Origin: Pyxidicoccus sp. MSG2
Lineage (GTDB): Bacteria > Myxococcota > Myxococcia > Myxococcales > Myxococcaceae
Assembly: GCF_026626705.1 (NCBI RefSeq)
Contig: NZ_JAPNKC010000001.1
Location: forward strand, 1,054,001-1,118,000
Direction: 5' to 3'
Length of the DNA: 64,000 nucleotides
Part shown: piece by piece, positions 49,601-57,826 of the stretch
How the letters are laid out: each line of letters begins with the position of its first letter
How positions within the stretch are numbered: position 1 is the stretch's first letter
The notes under the pieces: model-generated
Databases searched by the model: none
The model's input: the letters and a program-made list of their open reading frames with translations, nothing else
What the model was told of the DNA's origin: nothing
Made by a program: the position numbers and the translations under genes

Positions 49601-51490
49601 TCAGGGGCAATCGTGCCAGACGAAGGCTGTCATCGGAGTCGTGTCACCGTTGCGGTTCACCACTGAATCGGCTGGGTTGATGTTCAGGTTCGAGGTGCTG
49701 TGGCTGCCGCAGAGGAAGCTCGCCGAGCCGGGGGCGGAGCCGCTCACCGTGTTGCCGTAGAGAATGAGGGGGGCGGCTGCTGTACCCGCGCCATCGACGT
49801 TGATGCCCTGGCGGCCCGCGAAGACGGTGTTGCCATGCACGTCACCACCGAGGATGGGGGTCGACCGATACCAGGCATGCGGTCCCAGGTTGATACCAAA
49901 GTGGCAATTGCGGGCCGCCGTGCAGTCGATGGTGTTGCCGGTGACGACCGCGCCGGTGAAGTCGCCTGAGGTGCCGCCGTTGAAGTTGTCGAGCATCAGG
50001 CCGGCGAAGACGACCTGACCGGGCTGGCTGATGGCGTTGTTGGTGACGACGGCGTTTCGCCCGCCCCCCAGGATGAGGGCCACGTCGCTGTTGTCGACGA
50101 AGACGTTGTCGCTCACCGTCACGCCATCCGAGAAGTGAATGGTCAGCCCGTCGGCCCACATATTGGAAGTCGCGTTCTGGCCGTTCGAGCGGAAGACGTT
50201 GTGGATGAGGGTGCCGTCGTTGCCGCGAAACTCGAGCCCGGTGCCGCAGAGCGCGTTCCTGCTGACGCTGTGGGTGAAGCGGCAGAACGTGCAGTCGCTC
50301 ATCCGGGAGTTGAAGCCGTAGCGGTTGTTGCCGCCAGCGCACTGCGAGGCCGCCGTCGTTCCCAGACGCGCCGCCCGGTTTCCGTCGAGGACCAGGTGGT
50401 CGATGGCGACATCATGCGTCGACTCGACGGCGAGGAACCCACCGACATTGGCGTTGAAGGTCGGCAACGCCTTGAGCACGGCGCAGGTGAGGCCGGGCGC
50501 CTCGCAGTTGGCGGACACGCCGGCGAGCCCCTGCGTCCGCAGGGTGAGCGGTTTGTTGATCAGCACCTGGGTCGCAATGCCGTAGGTGCCGGCCGGGAGC
50601 TCCAGGGTGCCGCCCGAGACAGTGGCGTTGATGCAGTACTGGATTGCCGGTCCCAGGTCGGTCGTACCGTCCGGGGTCACCACGATGCCGGGACAGAGGG
50701 TGACGGACGGCGGCGCGACCGAAATCGCCACGTTGGGCGACAGCTCGCCGAACCAGGTCTGCCCCTCCTGCAGCATCTTCCACTGGAAGTTGTAGGTCCC
50801 CGCGGTGGCAGGGGCGGTGATGTTGAAGGTGAAGGTCTTCTGGCCGCTCCGGCCTATCGACTCGCCCGGCGCCAGGTCCACCCGTCCGAGCCCCCATGTG
50901 CCGTTGTCCTGTGGGTTCTGCGACCCGAGCCTGTAATTGCCGGCGGCGGTCCAGACGTTGGTGCCGGTGTTCTTCATGCTCACAGAGACCGACGCCGTCT
51001 GGCCCGCGGTCAGCGTCGCCGGTACCGTCTGCGACACGAACTGCGAATTGTAGGGGGCCGGCGCCGTAACGGTGATGACGACGTTGGGAGTGAAGGCACC
51101 AAACCAGGCGACGCCCTCGTGCACCATGCGCCACTGGAAGTTGTAGGTACCGACCGAAGTGGGGGCGGTGATGTCGAAGGTGAAGGTCCGGGAGGCGCCG
51201 GGAGCAACCACCTCACCGGGATTCAAATAGACCCGGGTGGCCCCCATCCACAGGATGTTGTCTTGGGGGTTCTGGGTGCCAAGTTTGTAGCCGCCGGCCT
51301 CCGTCCATGGCGTGGTGCCGGTGTTCTGCATCGTCACCGAGACGGAGCGGGTTTCGCCTGTGGTGAGGGTCGACTGCATGCTCTGCGAGACGAAGGAGGC
51401 ACCGTCCGCCGCGTGTGCGGACGGGCTCGCGGCCAGACCGAAGAGCAGAGCACCGAGGAAGATGAACAAGCGGCTTCGGCTTCGAATCAT
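49601..51490 (-). CDS. Secreted protein with two NBR1-like Ig domains and a right-handed beta-helix
   Basis: 629 aa. Signal peptide RLFIFLGALLFGLAASPSAHA. Two tandem ~115-residue Ig-like domains follow (residues about 30-145 and 148-262), each with 'SVSVTMQNTGTTPWTEAGGY' or 'SVSVSMKNTGTNVWTAAGNY', a conserved 'LGTQNPQDN' strand and 'GTYNFQWRMVHEG'. This is the Next-to-BRCA1 Ig fold that occurs in bacterial cell-surface proteins. Residues about 275-600 form a parallel beta-helix (VVTNNAISQPGQVVF, GNTIDCTAARNCH), usual in polysaccharide lyases and adhesins, with Cys pairs. Secreted carbohydrate binding or cleavage is plausible; no catalytic site was assigned. Confidence 0.8.
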   Translation of the reverse strand: MIRSRSRLFIFLGALLFGLAASPSAHAADGASFVSQSMQSTLTTGETRSVSVTMQNTGTTPWTEAGGYKLGTQNPQDNILWMGATRVYLNPGEVVAPGASRTFTFDITAPTSVGTYNFQWRMVHEGVAWFGAFTPNVVITVTAPAPYNSQFVSQTVPATLTAGQTASVSVSMKNTGTNVWTAAGNYRLGSQNPQDNGTWGLGRVDLAPGESIGRSGQKTFTFNITAPATAGTYNFQWKMLQEGQTWFGELSPNVAISVAPPSVTLCPGIVVTPDGTTDLGPAIQYCINATVSGGTLELPAGTYGIATQVLINKPLTLRTQGLAGVSANCEAPGLTCAVLKALPTFNANVGGFLAVESTHDVAIDHLVLDGNRAARLGTTAASQCAGGNNRYGFNSRMSDCTFCRFTHSVSRNALCGTGLEFRGNDGTLIHNVFRSNGQNATSNMWADGLTIHFSDGVTVSDNVFVDNSDVALILGGGRNAVVTNNAISQPGQVVFAGLMLDNFNGGTSGDFTGAVVTGNTIDCTAARNCHFGINLGPHAWYRSTPILGGDVHGNTVFAGRQGINVDGAGTAAAPLILYGNTVSGSAPGSASFLCGSHSTSNLNINPADSVVNRNGDTTPMTAFVWHDCP

Positions 51491-51514
51491 GGGAGGAGCC
51501 TTTCACGAAGCGGG

Positions 51515-54500
51515 TTATGGGTGATGCGCACCCTGATGACCAGGCAGGAGCAGACGCAGCGGTGTCTCCCGGCCCATGGCGATGAACGGCGCCCAATAGT
51601 GAGGGTGGGGTCGGGCACGCCGCAACTCGTACATCGCATCGCGTAGCGCCATGGCCCTGCCCTGGCCCGCCAATAGATTGCGGTAGTAGGCCTCCATCAG
51701 CGTGCTCGTCGTTACATCGTCCACCTTCCAAAGGCTCATCACCACCGTCTCCGCGCCAGCCACCACGAGCGCGCGGCGCAGCCCGTAGACGCCCTGGCCC
51801 AGCTTGACGTCGCCTCGGCCGGTATCACACGCGGACAGCACCACCAGCTGGGTGCCCCACAGGTCGAGGCCGGCCAACTCCAGGGCCGTCACCAGCGCGC
51901 TGTCGGGCGGGGATTGGGGGGCGCTGGAGGTGGAGGGCGTCGGCGCATTCGCCCCAGCGAAGAGCAGGCCAGAGCGCAACAGCGGGTCCGGGGGGCGCTG
52001 GGCGAGAGGGTCTTCGCCCAGCGCCCCAAAGTTGCCAATGGCGCGGGAGCCAGTGAGTGCAGGGGCGTCCTGCAAGAAGAAGCCATGGGTGGCCAGGTGG
52101 AGGATGCCGGGAGCAGGCAGGTGAAGCAGCCGGTCCTTGGTAGCCTCCGGGCCCAGGAAGAGCTGGGCTTGGGGCAGCAGGCGCTGGATGGCCTCGGCCT
52201 CCAGGCGGGTCCCCGGCAATGGGACGAGGCTCCAGTCTCGGTGCGCCAGATCCTCGCGTCGCGCGGAGAAGAAGCGCTCGACGGAGGTGGAGCGCTCGGT
52301 TCGCGATGAAGCCTCTCCCGGAGAGGGAGCAGGTGCCTGGAGCGGGGCGCTGAAGTCCGGGTCTGCCAGGACGACCACGGAGGATGCGGGGACTGTCTTA
52401 TCGGGACGAGGCAGCAGTTCCTTGCCCGAGGTGAGGTAGGTGAAGTCGTAGGCGTCGATGAGGAATTGGTGACCGTCGTGCAGGGCGGCGAAGGGCACCA
52501 GGGCCAGCTGACCCTCCGGCGAGAGGAAAAGGCGGTGGGCCTTCCCCAGCAACGGGAGCAGGGGTTGAAAGGCGAGCTGGTACAGCGCCTGTGCGTGAGC
52601 CTGGGAGGCGGCATCGCGATTGGCCAGGGCGTCTCGCAGGCGCGAGGCGGCAAGGTCGATAGGTCCGGCAGGGCCCAGGTCGAGGGCACGAATGCGTGTG
52701 TCAGGCAAGAGCACCAGCGCCAGATAACGGAGCTGTGGCTCGGGCATGCCGGGTCCGGGCAAGAGCGGGCGGTCCACATAGGCGATGAACTCCATGAGAG
52801 CACCGTCCCTGGGCAGGGCCGCGGCGACACGGTTGACGATGTCAGCGGGAGCCGGCAGCGCGGCCAGTGCGCGCAGGGGCGCGGAGCGCCTGGCCAAGGT
52901 GACTTCGAGGGCATCCCCCTGCTCGGCGAGCACCTTGAGCTGTTGCTGGTAGGCAGTCAGTGGGAGTGAGCCAGGGCCCTGGAGCGAGAGACTGGCCAGC
53001 TGGGTGCGCAGCCCGCGCAGTCGCTCGAAGGTGTCGCGCTCCTCCGCGCCCAGGCTCCGGTAGACAGCACGGGAGATGTCGGCGCTCTCCTCGACGGAGC
53101 GGCCCTTGAGTAGCAGTGCCGCGCGGAGGGCCAGGCGTCTCACCTCGAGGTTGTCTGGATGCGCGCGCAGCACCGCATAGAGGCGCTCCTCGTCGGTGCG
53201 CAGGAGTTGAAGGAAGCGAGCCAGGCGCGCCTCGGAGAAGCCGAGCGCCTCCTGGCGCAGGCGCTGCTCGGACACGGAGAAGGCGCGCGTGAACAACGGC
53301 AGGGCCTCGGCGAGGCGATTCTGGTTCAACCGGAGCAAGGCGAGTTGGTTGAGCGACAGGGCGACGTCTGGGTGGCTCTTGCCCAAGGCCGCGTCCCGGA
53401 TGGCGAGAGCGCGCATGTGGAGCGACTCGGCCCGGCTGTACATCCCCTGCTGCGAGGAAAGGATGCCGAGGCTGTGGAGCGATTGGGCAACGTCGGGGTG
53501 GTTCTTGCCCAAGGCCGCTTCCCGGATGGAGCGCGCGCGATCGAAGAGCGGCTCGGCCCGGCCGTACATCCCCTGAGCGAGATAGAGGTCGGCGAGGCCG
53601 TGGAGCGCCCGAGCGACCTCGGGATGGTTCTTGCCGAGGGCCGCTTCCAGAATGACGAGCGCGCGCTCATAGAGCGGCTCCGCCCGACCGTACAACCCCT
53701 GTTCCCTGTAGAGGCTGGCGAGATTTGAGAGCGATTGAGCGACCTCGGGATGAGTCTTGCCGAGGGCCGCTTCCAGAATGGCGAGCGCGCGCTCGTAGAG
53801 CGGCTCCGCCCGGTCGTACATCCCCTGCTCCTTGAAGAGCCTGGCGAGGCCATACAGCGATTGGGCAACGGAGGGATGATTCTTGCCGAAAGCCGCTTCC
53901 TCGATGGCGAGCGCGCGATCGTGGAGCGGCTCGGCCTGGCCGTACAGCCCCTGCTCCGTGTAGAGGTTGGCGAGGTTGTAGAGCGATTGGGCGACGTCGG
54001 GATGGCTCCCGCCGAGGGCCGCTTCCCGGATGGCGAGCGCGCGCTCGTGGAGCGACCCGGCCCGGCCGAACATCCCCTGGTCCTGGTAGAGGTTGGCGAG
54101 GTTGTTGAGCGATTGGGCGACGTCGGGGTGGTTCTTGCCGAGGACCGTCTCCCGGATGGCGAGTGCGCGCTGGTGGAGCGGCTCGGCCCGGCCGTACAAG
54201 CCCTGAGCCCAATAGAGGTTGGCGAGGGAGGTGAGAGAGGCGGCGACCTCGGGATGGTTCTTGCCGAGGGTCGCTTCCCGGATGGCGAGCGCACGCGCGT
54301 AAAGCGGCCTGGCCCGGCCGTACATCCCCTGGTCCTTGAAGACGTTGGCGAGGTTGTTGAGTGATTGGGCGACGTCGGGGTGGTTCTTGCCGAGGACCGC
54401 CTCCCGGATGGCAAGCGCGCGCTGGAGGAGCGGCTCGGCCCGCCCGTACAGCCCCTGCGCCCTGTAGAGAAGGGCGAGGTTGTTGAGCGAAGCGGCGACG

Positions 54501-54853
54501 TCGGGGTGGTTCTTGCCGAGGGCCGCTTCACGGATGGCGAGCGAGCGATTGAAGAGCGGCTCGGCCCGGTCGTACATCCCCTGTGCCTTGAAGAGGATGG
54601 CGAGGGTGTTGAGCGAAGAGGCGACATCCAGATGGGTGCCCCCAAGCGCCGCCTCCCGCAGCTCAAGCGCACGCTCGCCCTTCACGATGGCGTCAGCGTA
54701 CCTGCCCGCCGCGTAGAGCCTTGACGCCTCGTTGGAAGCCTTTTGCGCCTCCTCCAACCGTGCGTCCGGCGTCTCCTCCCCGGCCGCTGCCCCCGCTGCA
54801 CAGCACAGCACCACCGCTGTCATCCACACGAGTACCTGCCGCATGTTGAGCAT
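51515..54853 (-). CDS. Exported TPR-CHAT protein 2
   Basis: 1112 aa. Signal peptide (QVLVWMTAVVLCCAAGAAAGE). Eleven 42-residue TPR units (GLYGRAEPLHQRALAIRE, LGKNHPDVAQSLNNLA) occupy residues about 45-510. The C-terminal CHAT domain has His 923 (HLATHGFFLQ) and Cys 1009 (LSACDTGRGD), so the dyad is intact. It is clearly paralogous to the CHAT gene at 46263-49532 and oriented oppositely; the beta-helix gene lies between them. The start lies only 7 nt from the end of an ISL3-like IS remnant, so the promoter must lie within or beyond that remnant. Confidence 0.88.
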   Translation of the reverse strand: MLNMRQVLVWMTAVVLCCAAGAAAGEETPDARLEEAQKASNEASRLYAAGRYADAIVKGERALELREAALGGTHLDVASSLNTLAILFKAQGMYDRAEPLFNRSLAIREAALGKNHPDVAASLNNLALLYRAQGLYGRAEPLLQRALAIREAVLGKNHPDVAQSLNNLANVFKDQGMYGRARPLYARALAIREATLGKNHPEVAASLTSLANLYWAQGLYGRAEPLHQRALAIRETVLGKNHPDVAQSLNNLANLYQDQGMFGRAGSLHERALAIREAALGGSHPDVAQSLYNLANLYTEQGLYGQAEPLHDRALAIEEAAFGKNHPSVAQSLYGLARLFKEQGMYDRAEPLYERALAILEAALGKTHPEVAQSLSNLASLYREQGLYGRAEPLYERALVILEAALGKNHPEVARALHGLADLYLAQGMYGRAEPLFDRARSIREAALGKNHPDVAQSLHSLGILSSQQGMYSRAESLHMRALAIRDAALGKSHPDVALSLNQLALLRLNQNRLAEALPLFTRAFSVSEQRLRQEALGFSEARLARFLQLLRTDEERLYAVLRAHPDNLEVRRLALRAALLLKGRSVEESADISRAVYRSLGAEERDTFERLRGLRTQLASLSLQGPGSLPLTAYQQQLKVLAEQGDALEVTLARRSAPLRALAALPAPADIVNRVAAALPRDGALMEFIAYVDRPLLPGPGMPEPQLRYLALVLLPDTRIRALDLGPAGPIDLAASRLRDALANRDAASQAHAQALYQLAFQPLLPLLGKAHRLFLSPEGQLALVPFAALHDGHQFLIDAYDFTYLTSGKELLPRPDKTVPASSVVVLADPDFSAPLQAPAPSPGEASSRTERSTSVERFFSARREDLAHRDWSLVPLPGTRLEAEAIQRLLPQAQLFLGPEATKDRLLHLPAPGILHLATHGFFLQDAPALTGSRAIGNFGALGEDPLAQRPPDPLLRSGLLFAGANAPTPSTSSAPQSPPDSALVTALELAGLDLWGTQLVVLSACDTGRGDVKLGQGVYGLRRALVVAGAETVVMSLWKVDDVTTSTLMEAYYRNLLAGQGRAMALRDAMYELRRARPHPHYWAPFIAMGRETPLRLLLPGHQGAHHP
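53350..54725 (-). repeat. Eleven 126-bp TPR repeats in CHAT gene 2
   Basis: Units recur at 126-bp spacing, with the conserved DNA block TGGTTCTTGCCGAGG in most (read on the plus strand). Coordinates are approximate at both ends. Confidence 0.7.
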
Positions 54854-54860
54854 GCCCCTG

Positions 54861-54958
54861 AGCTTGCCTGGGTTTCGTGGCTCGCCCGCGCTTTGTGTGA
54901 TGCGCAGGCTCAGACGGTGCTCAGCACGCGACGGCGCAGCAGGTCGAAGCTGGCGGTG
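54861..54958 (-). mobile_element. Remnant of an ISL3-type insertion sequence (3' end plus terminal repeat)
   Basis: Minus strand codons from about 54955 read TASFDLLRRRVLSTV and stop at 54910-54912. This closely resembles the C-terminus of IS204/IS1001/IS1165 (ISL3) transposases (..GRASFDLLRxRVL..). The stop is followed by GCATCACACAAAGCGCGG-type sequence ending near GAGCC, like an ISL3 inverted repeat. The rest of the element is gone. A related 45-bp stretch (32/45 matches) lies at 56484-56528. Confidence 0.5.
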
Positions 54959-54972
54959 GTGCGAAGAGCGGG

Positions 54973-56271
54973 CTACATGAAGCGCGAGCGATACTCGGCG
55001 GCGGTAATGAAGCCGCGGATGACCGCGTTGTAGTCACTGGTTGAATTCAGGAAATCCAGCCAGTAGGTGCCGTCACCAGGGCCATGCGGACGCCGTAGGA
55101 AGCTCGTGTAACAGTTGTTGATGTAGGCGGCTTTGTAATTCGGCGAGCTCGGATCCAGCTCCGGATGCTGCTGACGGTGCTCAGCGGACTCGAAGAGCGA
55201 GCGCGCCGCGGAAACACGAGCCGAGTCCAGACAGGCTTGATTACCGGAGCATCCGTTCATGCTGCCCAGATAGTATACGAAACCGCTCGTGTCAGGCTCG
55301 CGGTTGAGCACATCCGTATAGAGTTGCTGGACGAAGAACTCCGAATCATCGCTGGAGTAGATGCTCCTGATTGTGGCCACGTCTCCAGCGCTCGGCGCGG
55401 TGTCCTGTCCGATGGCCTGGCCCCCTAGCGCCTCGATGGTAGGCAGGCCGTTCTTCGAGGCGATATACGGACCGTAATGCATGATGGAATTGTAGTCGTA
55501 GGCGACTACGTCTCTGGTGAAAGGCGGCCTGATATCGAAATCTCCAGAGTATGCAGGAATGATGTTCTCCCACAGGATGCGCACGTAGGCGTTGCGATCC
55601 GTGCGGGTATGCTCGTGCCACATTCCCAGCACATGGCCGATCTCATGGATCATAATGCCCGTGGTGGCCCCACTGCTTAGCTGCACCGACTGCGGGGTTG
55701 GCTGCCTCCCGACATTGCTGAAGTTCCCGCCGGGGGTGTCTGTCGCCCGAAAGGTGACGTAGTTCGGGTACTGTGCGGCGTTGCTCGCCGTGCGCAACAC
55801 GAAGCGGATTGGCGTGACCTGCTGCCAGGCGTTGATGGCGGCTGCCAACCTCGATGGCTGGGCCACGTCTTGAGCGATGGTGTACGGGACCACGCCGTTG
55901 GGCCACCGCCACCAGTATTGGTTGTCGGTAATGACGGCCCCCTGGGCGTGGACGATGCCGGCCTCGGGCCCACCCTGCGCCTCCACCTCGCGAGTGCGCG
56001 CCTCCACCTCCGCCACCGAGCCGATCACGATGTCCCCCTCGACGACCGCCAGCCCGCCCACCTTCGCATAACGGACGGGCACCACTTTCCCGCTGGCCGC
56101 GTTCCAGACGTATCCGTTGTGGATGGGCGCGCGGGACTCCACCAGCGCTGTCTCTGGACTCACTGGCGGACGCAATACTTCCGGACCTGCCTCCATCCCG
56201 CAGGCGGTGAGCAGCAAGCAGGGGACGAACAGCGCGGCGACAAGCGCCGGCTTCAGGGTGCTTCGATACAT
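54973..56271 (-). CDS. Astacin-like (M12) metalloprotease lipoprotein with C-terminal DUF4214-like domain
   Basis: 432 aa from ATG 56271 (GAGGAG upstream). Lipobox in LFVPCLLLTAC. Residues about 45-115 are an N-terminal pro-like region. The protease domain has the extended zinc motif HEIGHVLGMWHEHTRTDR and the Met-turn SIMHYG, the astacin signatures. The last ~110 residues (FVQQLYTDVLNREPDTSGFVYY, FITAAEYRSRFM) match the DUF4214 helical repeat often found on secreted or surface proteins. This implies a lipid-anchored surface or outer-membrane protease. It is flanked by IS-like remnants and shares its upstream element with CHAT gene 1. Confidence 0.85.
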   Translation of the reverse strand: MYRSTLKPALVAALFVPCLLLTACGMEAGPEVLRPPVSPETALVESRAPIHNGYVWNAASGKVVPVRYAKVGGLAVVEGDIVIGSVAEVEARTREVEAQGGPEAGIVHAQGAVITDNQYWWRWPNGVVPYTIAQDVAQPSRLAAAINAWQQVTPIRFVLRTASNAAQYPNYVTFRATDTPGGNFSNVGRQPTPQSVQLSSGATTGIMIHEIGHVLGMWHEHTRTDRNAYVRILWENIIPAYSGDFDIRPPFTRDVVAYDYNSIMHYGPYIASKNGLPTIEALGGQAIGQDTAPSAGDVATIRSIYSSDDSEFFVQQLYTDVLNREPDTSGFVYYLGSMNGCSGNQACLDSARVSAARSLFESAEHRQQHPELDPSSPNYKAAYINNCYTSFLRRPHGPGDGTYWLDFLNSTSDYNAVIRGFITAAEYRSRFM

Positions 56272-56761
56272 GTGACTGCTCCTCGACTCGTTCGCCGGGA
56301 ACGGATGTCTTGCTTCCCAGCATGGATTGAGAGGAGGACGGCTCGTCCCGGGTTCACCTTCGTAGGGCCGAGCAGGTCCCCCTCGGCTCCAATGAGCCGA
56401 CGAGGTGGAAAACGATGCAGAGAATCCGAAGGCCGCTGGCCCAGAGCCGGTTCGTAGCGCCGCCCTGCGGCCCAACGCCCCCTGAAGTTGCCCCGTTTTC
56501 ACGGCTCTTCCGCATCTTGTGTGACGCGGGTCGCCCACGGTGCAGGCGCTCGCCCGTCGAGCAGTCGGGCTCGACGCTCCCGGCATGACCGCCTGACCTG
56601 AAGCCAACGGTTCGAGCCCCTGGACTGAACGGACCCGTCGAAGTCAGGCCAACACGTGACGTGGTCCCTGACGTATCCTGGGACATTCCCGCCACCTCGG
56701 GGCCCTGCCGAAGAGCGCCCCGCGACGAGCGGGCGCGGACGACGGCCCCTGAAAGACCCGC
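56272..56761. other. Intergenic region, 490 bp
   Basis: Holds the shared upstream element copy 2 and an IS-end-like stretch (56484-56528, CGGCTCTTCCGCATCTTGTG) that resembles the ISL3 remnant at 54861-54904. The remainder shows no gene. Confidence 0.5.
56339..56427 (-). promoter_or_regulatory. Shared upstream element, copy 2 (before the astacin gene)
   Basis: About 89 bp; on the minus strand it reads GGATTCTCTGCATC, TTTTCCA, TCGGCTCAT and CCCGGGACGAGCCG in the same order as 46048-46133. It ends 67 nt before the astacin gene start and points in the same direction as that gene. Conserved block order with a 62-nt difference in distance to the start argues for a transcriptional or leader-RNA element and not for coding. 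Confidence 0.55.
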
Positions 56762-57709
56762 ATGCGCGCCGCCGCCCCGACCCTGTTCACGCTCCAGAGC
56801 CAACCCGCCTGGGGTCGCGCGACCCTGCTGGACGACAAGGATGGCAAGCTCACGCTCTTCTTCGAGCACGGCGGGCGGCGCGTCTTCGTCAAGGCCCAGG
56901 TGAAGGGGCTCCAGGCCGTCGAGCTCGGCGAGGACGAGGCCCGGACGGTGGACGCCCGCCTGCGCGGCAAGCACCCGCAGGGCGGGACACGGAAGCCCAC
57001 CAAGCCGAAGGCGGCGCGCGCCCTCGTCGCGGCCTTCCCCTCCTTCGACGCCCAGGTGCGCTGGTTCGAGACCTTCTTCCCCGGCGGCTTCGCGGGCGAG
57101 AAGTTCGTCTCCGAGGAGCGAGGCGCCCCCGAGACCAAGGGCAAGAAGGGGTACAAGACCGCGGCCATCAAGCTCGCCCAGGCGCAGCTGTCGCCCGAGC
57201 GACTGGCGAGCGCCACGCCGGAGGAGACCTTCGAGGCCTCCAAGAAGCTGCTGGGCTTCACGAACCTCGTGTTCCCCATCGAAGGCCCCGTCCCCTTCGG
57301 CTCCATGAAGGAGGAGGACCGGGCCGGGTTCGTGGCGGCGCTGAGCGAGGTGCTGCACGGCGAGGGCGAATACGAGCCGCGCTTCGAGAAGTTCGCGAGC
57401 TCGGTCCAGCTCCGGGACGCGACGGGCCAGGGCCGCAAGGTCACCTGGCCCCTGGCCACGATGCTGCAAGCGCTCTACGCCCCTGAGAAGCACACCTTCG
57501 TGAAGCCCCCCGTCTTCGAGCAGCAGGCGCTCATCTTGAACCTCACGGCGGACAAACACGCGTCCGTCACCGGCCCGAACTACGAGCGTTTCCTGGACGT
57601 GGCGAGGAAGACGTCGGAGCGGCTGGTGGCCGCGGGGCATGCACCTCGGGACCTGATGGATGTCTATTCGTTCATCTGGCGCTCGCATAAGGAGAAGCCC
57701 ACCGCGTAG
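56762..57709 (+). CDS. Hypothetical protein with an N-terminal DUF3553-like beta domain
   Basis: 315 aa, no signal peptide. The first ~55 residues (PAWGRATLLDDKDGKLTLFF, HGGRRVFVKAQ) resemble DUF3553, a small beta domain with the pattern 'WG.g.v.....k..v.F...G.+.'. The rest is helical and rich in Lys/Phe (FPSFDAQVRWFETFFPGGFA, LTADKHASVTGPNYERFLDV), with no recognised family. It is a cytoplasmic protein of unknown function, convergent with the beta-barrel gene. Confidence 0.65.
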   Translation: MRAAAPTLFTLQSQPAWGRATLLDDKDGKLTLFFEHGGRRVFVKAQVKGLQAVELGEDEARTVDARLRGKHPQGGTRKPTKPKAARALVAAFPSFDAQVRWFETFFPGGFAGEKFVSEERGAPETKGKKGYKTAAIKLAQAQLSPERLASATPEETFEASKKLLGFTNLVFPIEGPVPFGSMKEEDRAGFVAALSEVLHGEGEYEPRFEKFASSVQLRDATGQGRKVTWPLATMLQALYAPEKHTFVKPPVFEQQALILNLTADKHASVTGPNYERFLDVARKTSERLVAAGHAPRDLMDVYSFIWRSHKEKPTA

Positions 57710-57758
57710 CCGCGGAGCCGTGTCCTCGCGAGCCTCAAGGGCCGCCAACACCCGAGAG

Positions 57759-57787
57759 CCCCGACGGGTTCGAATCCCGTCGGGGAC
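57759..57787. repeat. tRNA-Glu-like 3' fragment, copy 1 (also a 10-bp hairpin)
   Basis: CCCCGACGGG-TTCGAAT-CCCGTCGGGG is a perfect 10-bp stem and loop (57759-57785). The stretch from 57767 (GGTTCGAATCCCGTCGGG onward to 57787) has the TTCGAAT loop and acceptor end of a tRNA, most like tRNA-Glu. No 5' half is present. It lies between convergent genes and may also serve as a terminator. Confidence 0.55.
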
Positions 57788-57826
57788 ACTGTCATCGGGA
57801 GTGCCCAGCAGCAGCTCGCACCGGGA

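Noticed and set aside
46263..54853. Type III-E CRISPR-associated TPR-CHAT (Craspase-like) reading of the two CHAT genes
   Set aside because: Both have signal peptides, many 42-aa TPR units and no CRISPR or Cas neighbours.
57759..57787. Full tRNA gene at 57.76 kb
   Set aside because: Only T arm and 3' acceptor half are present; no matching 5' acceptor, D arm or anticodon arm upstream.
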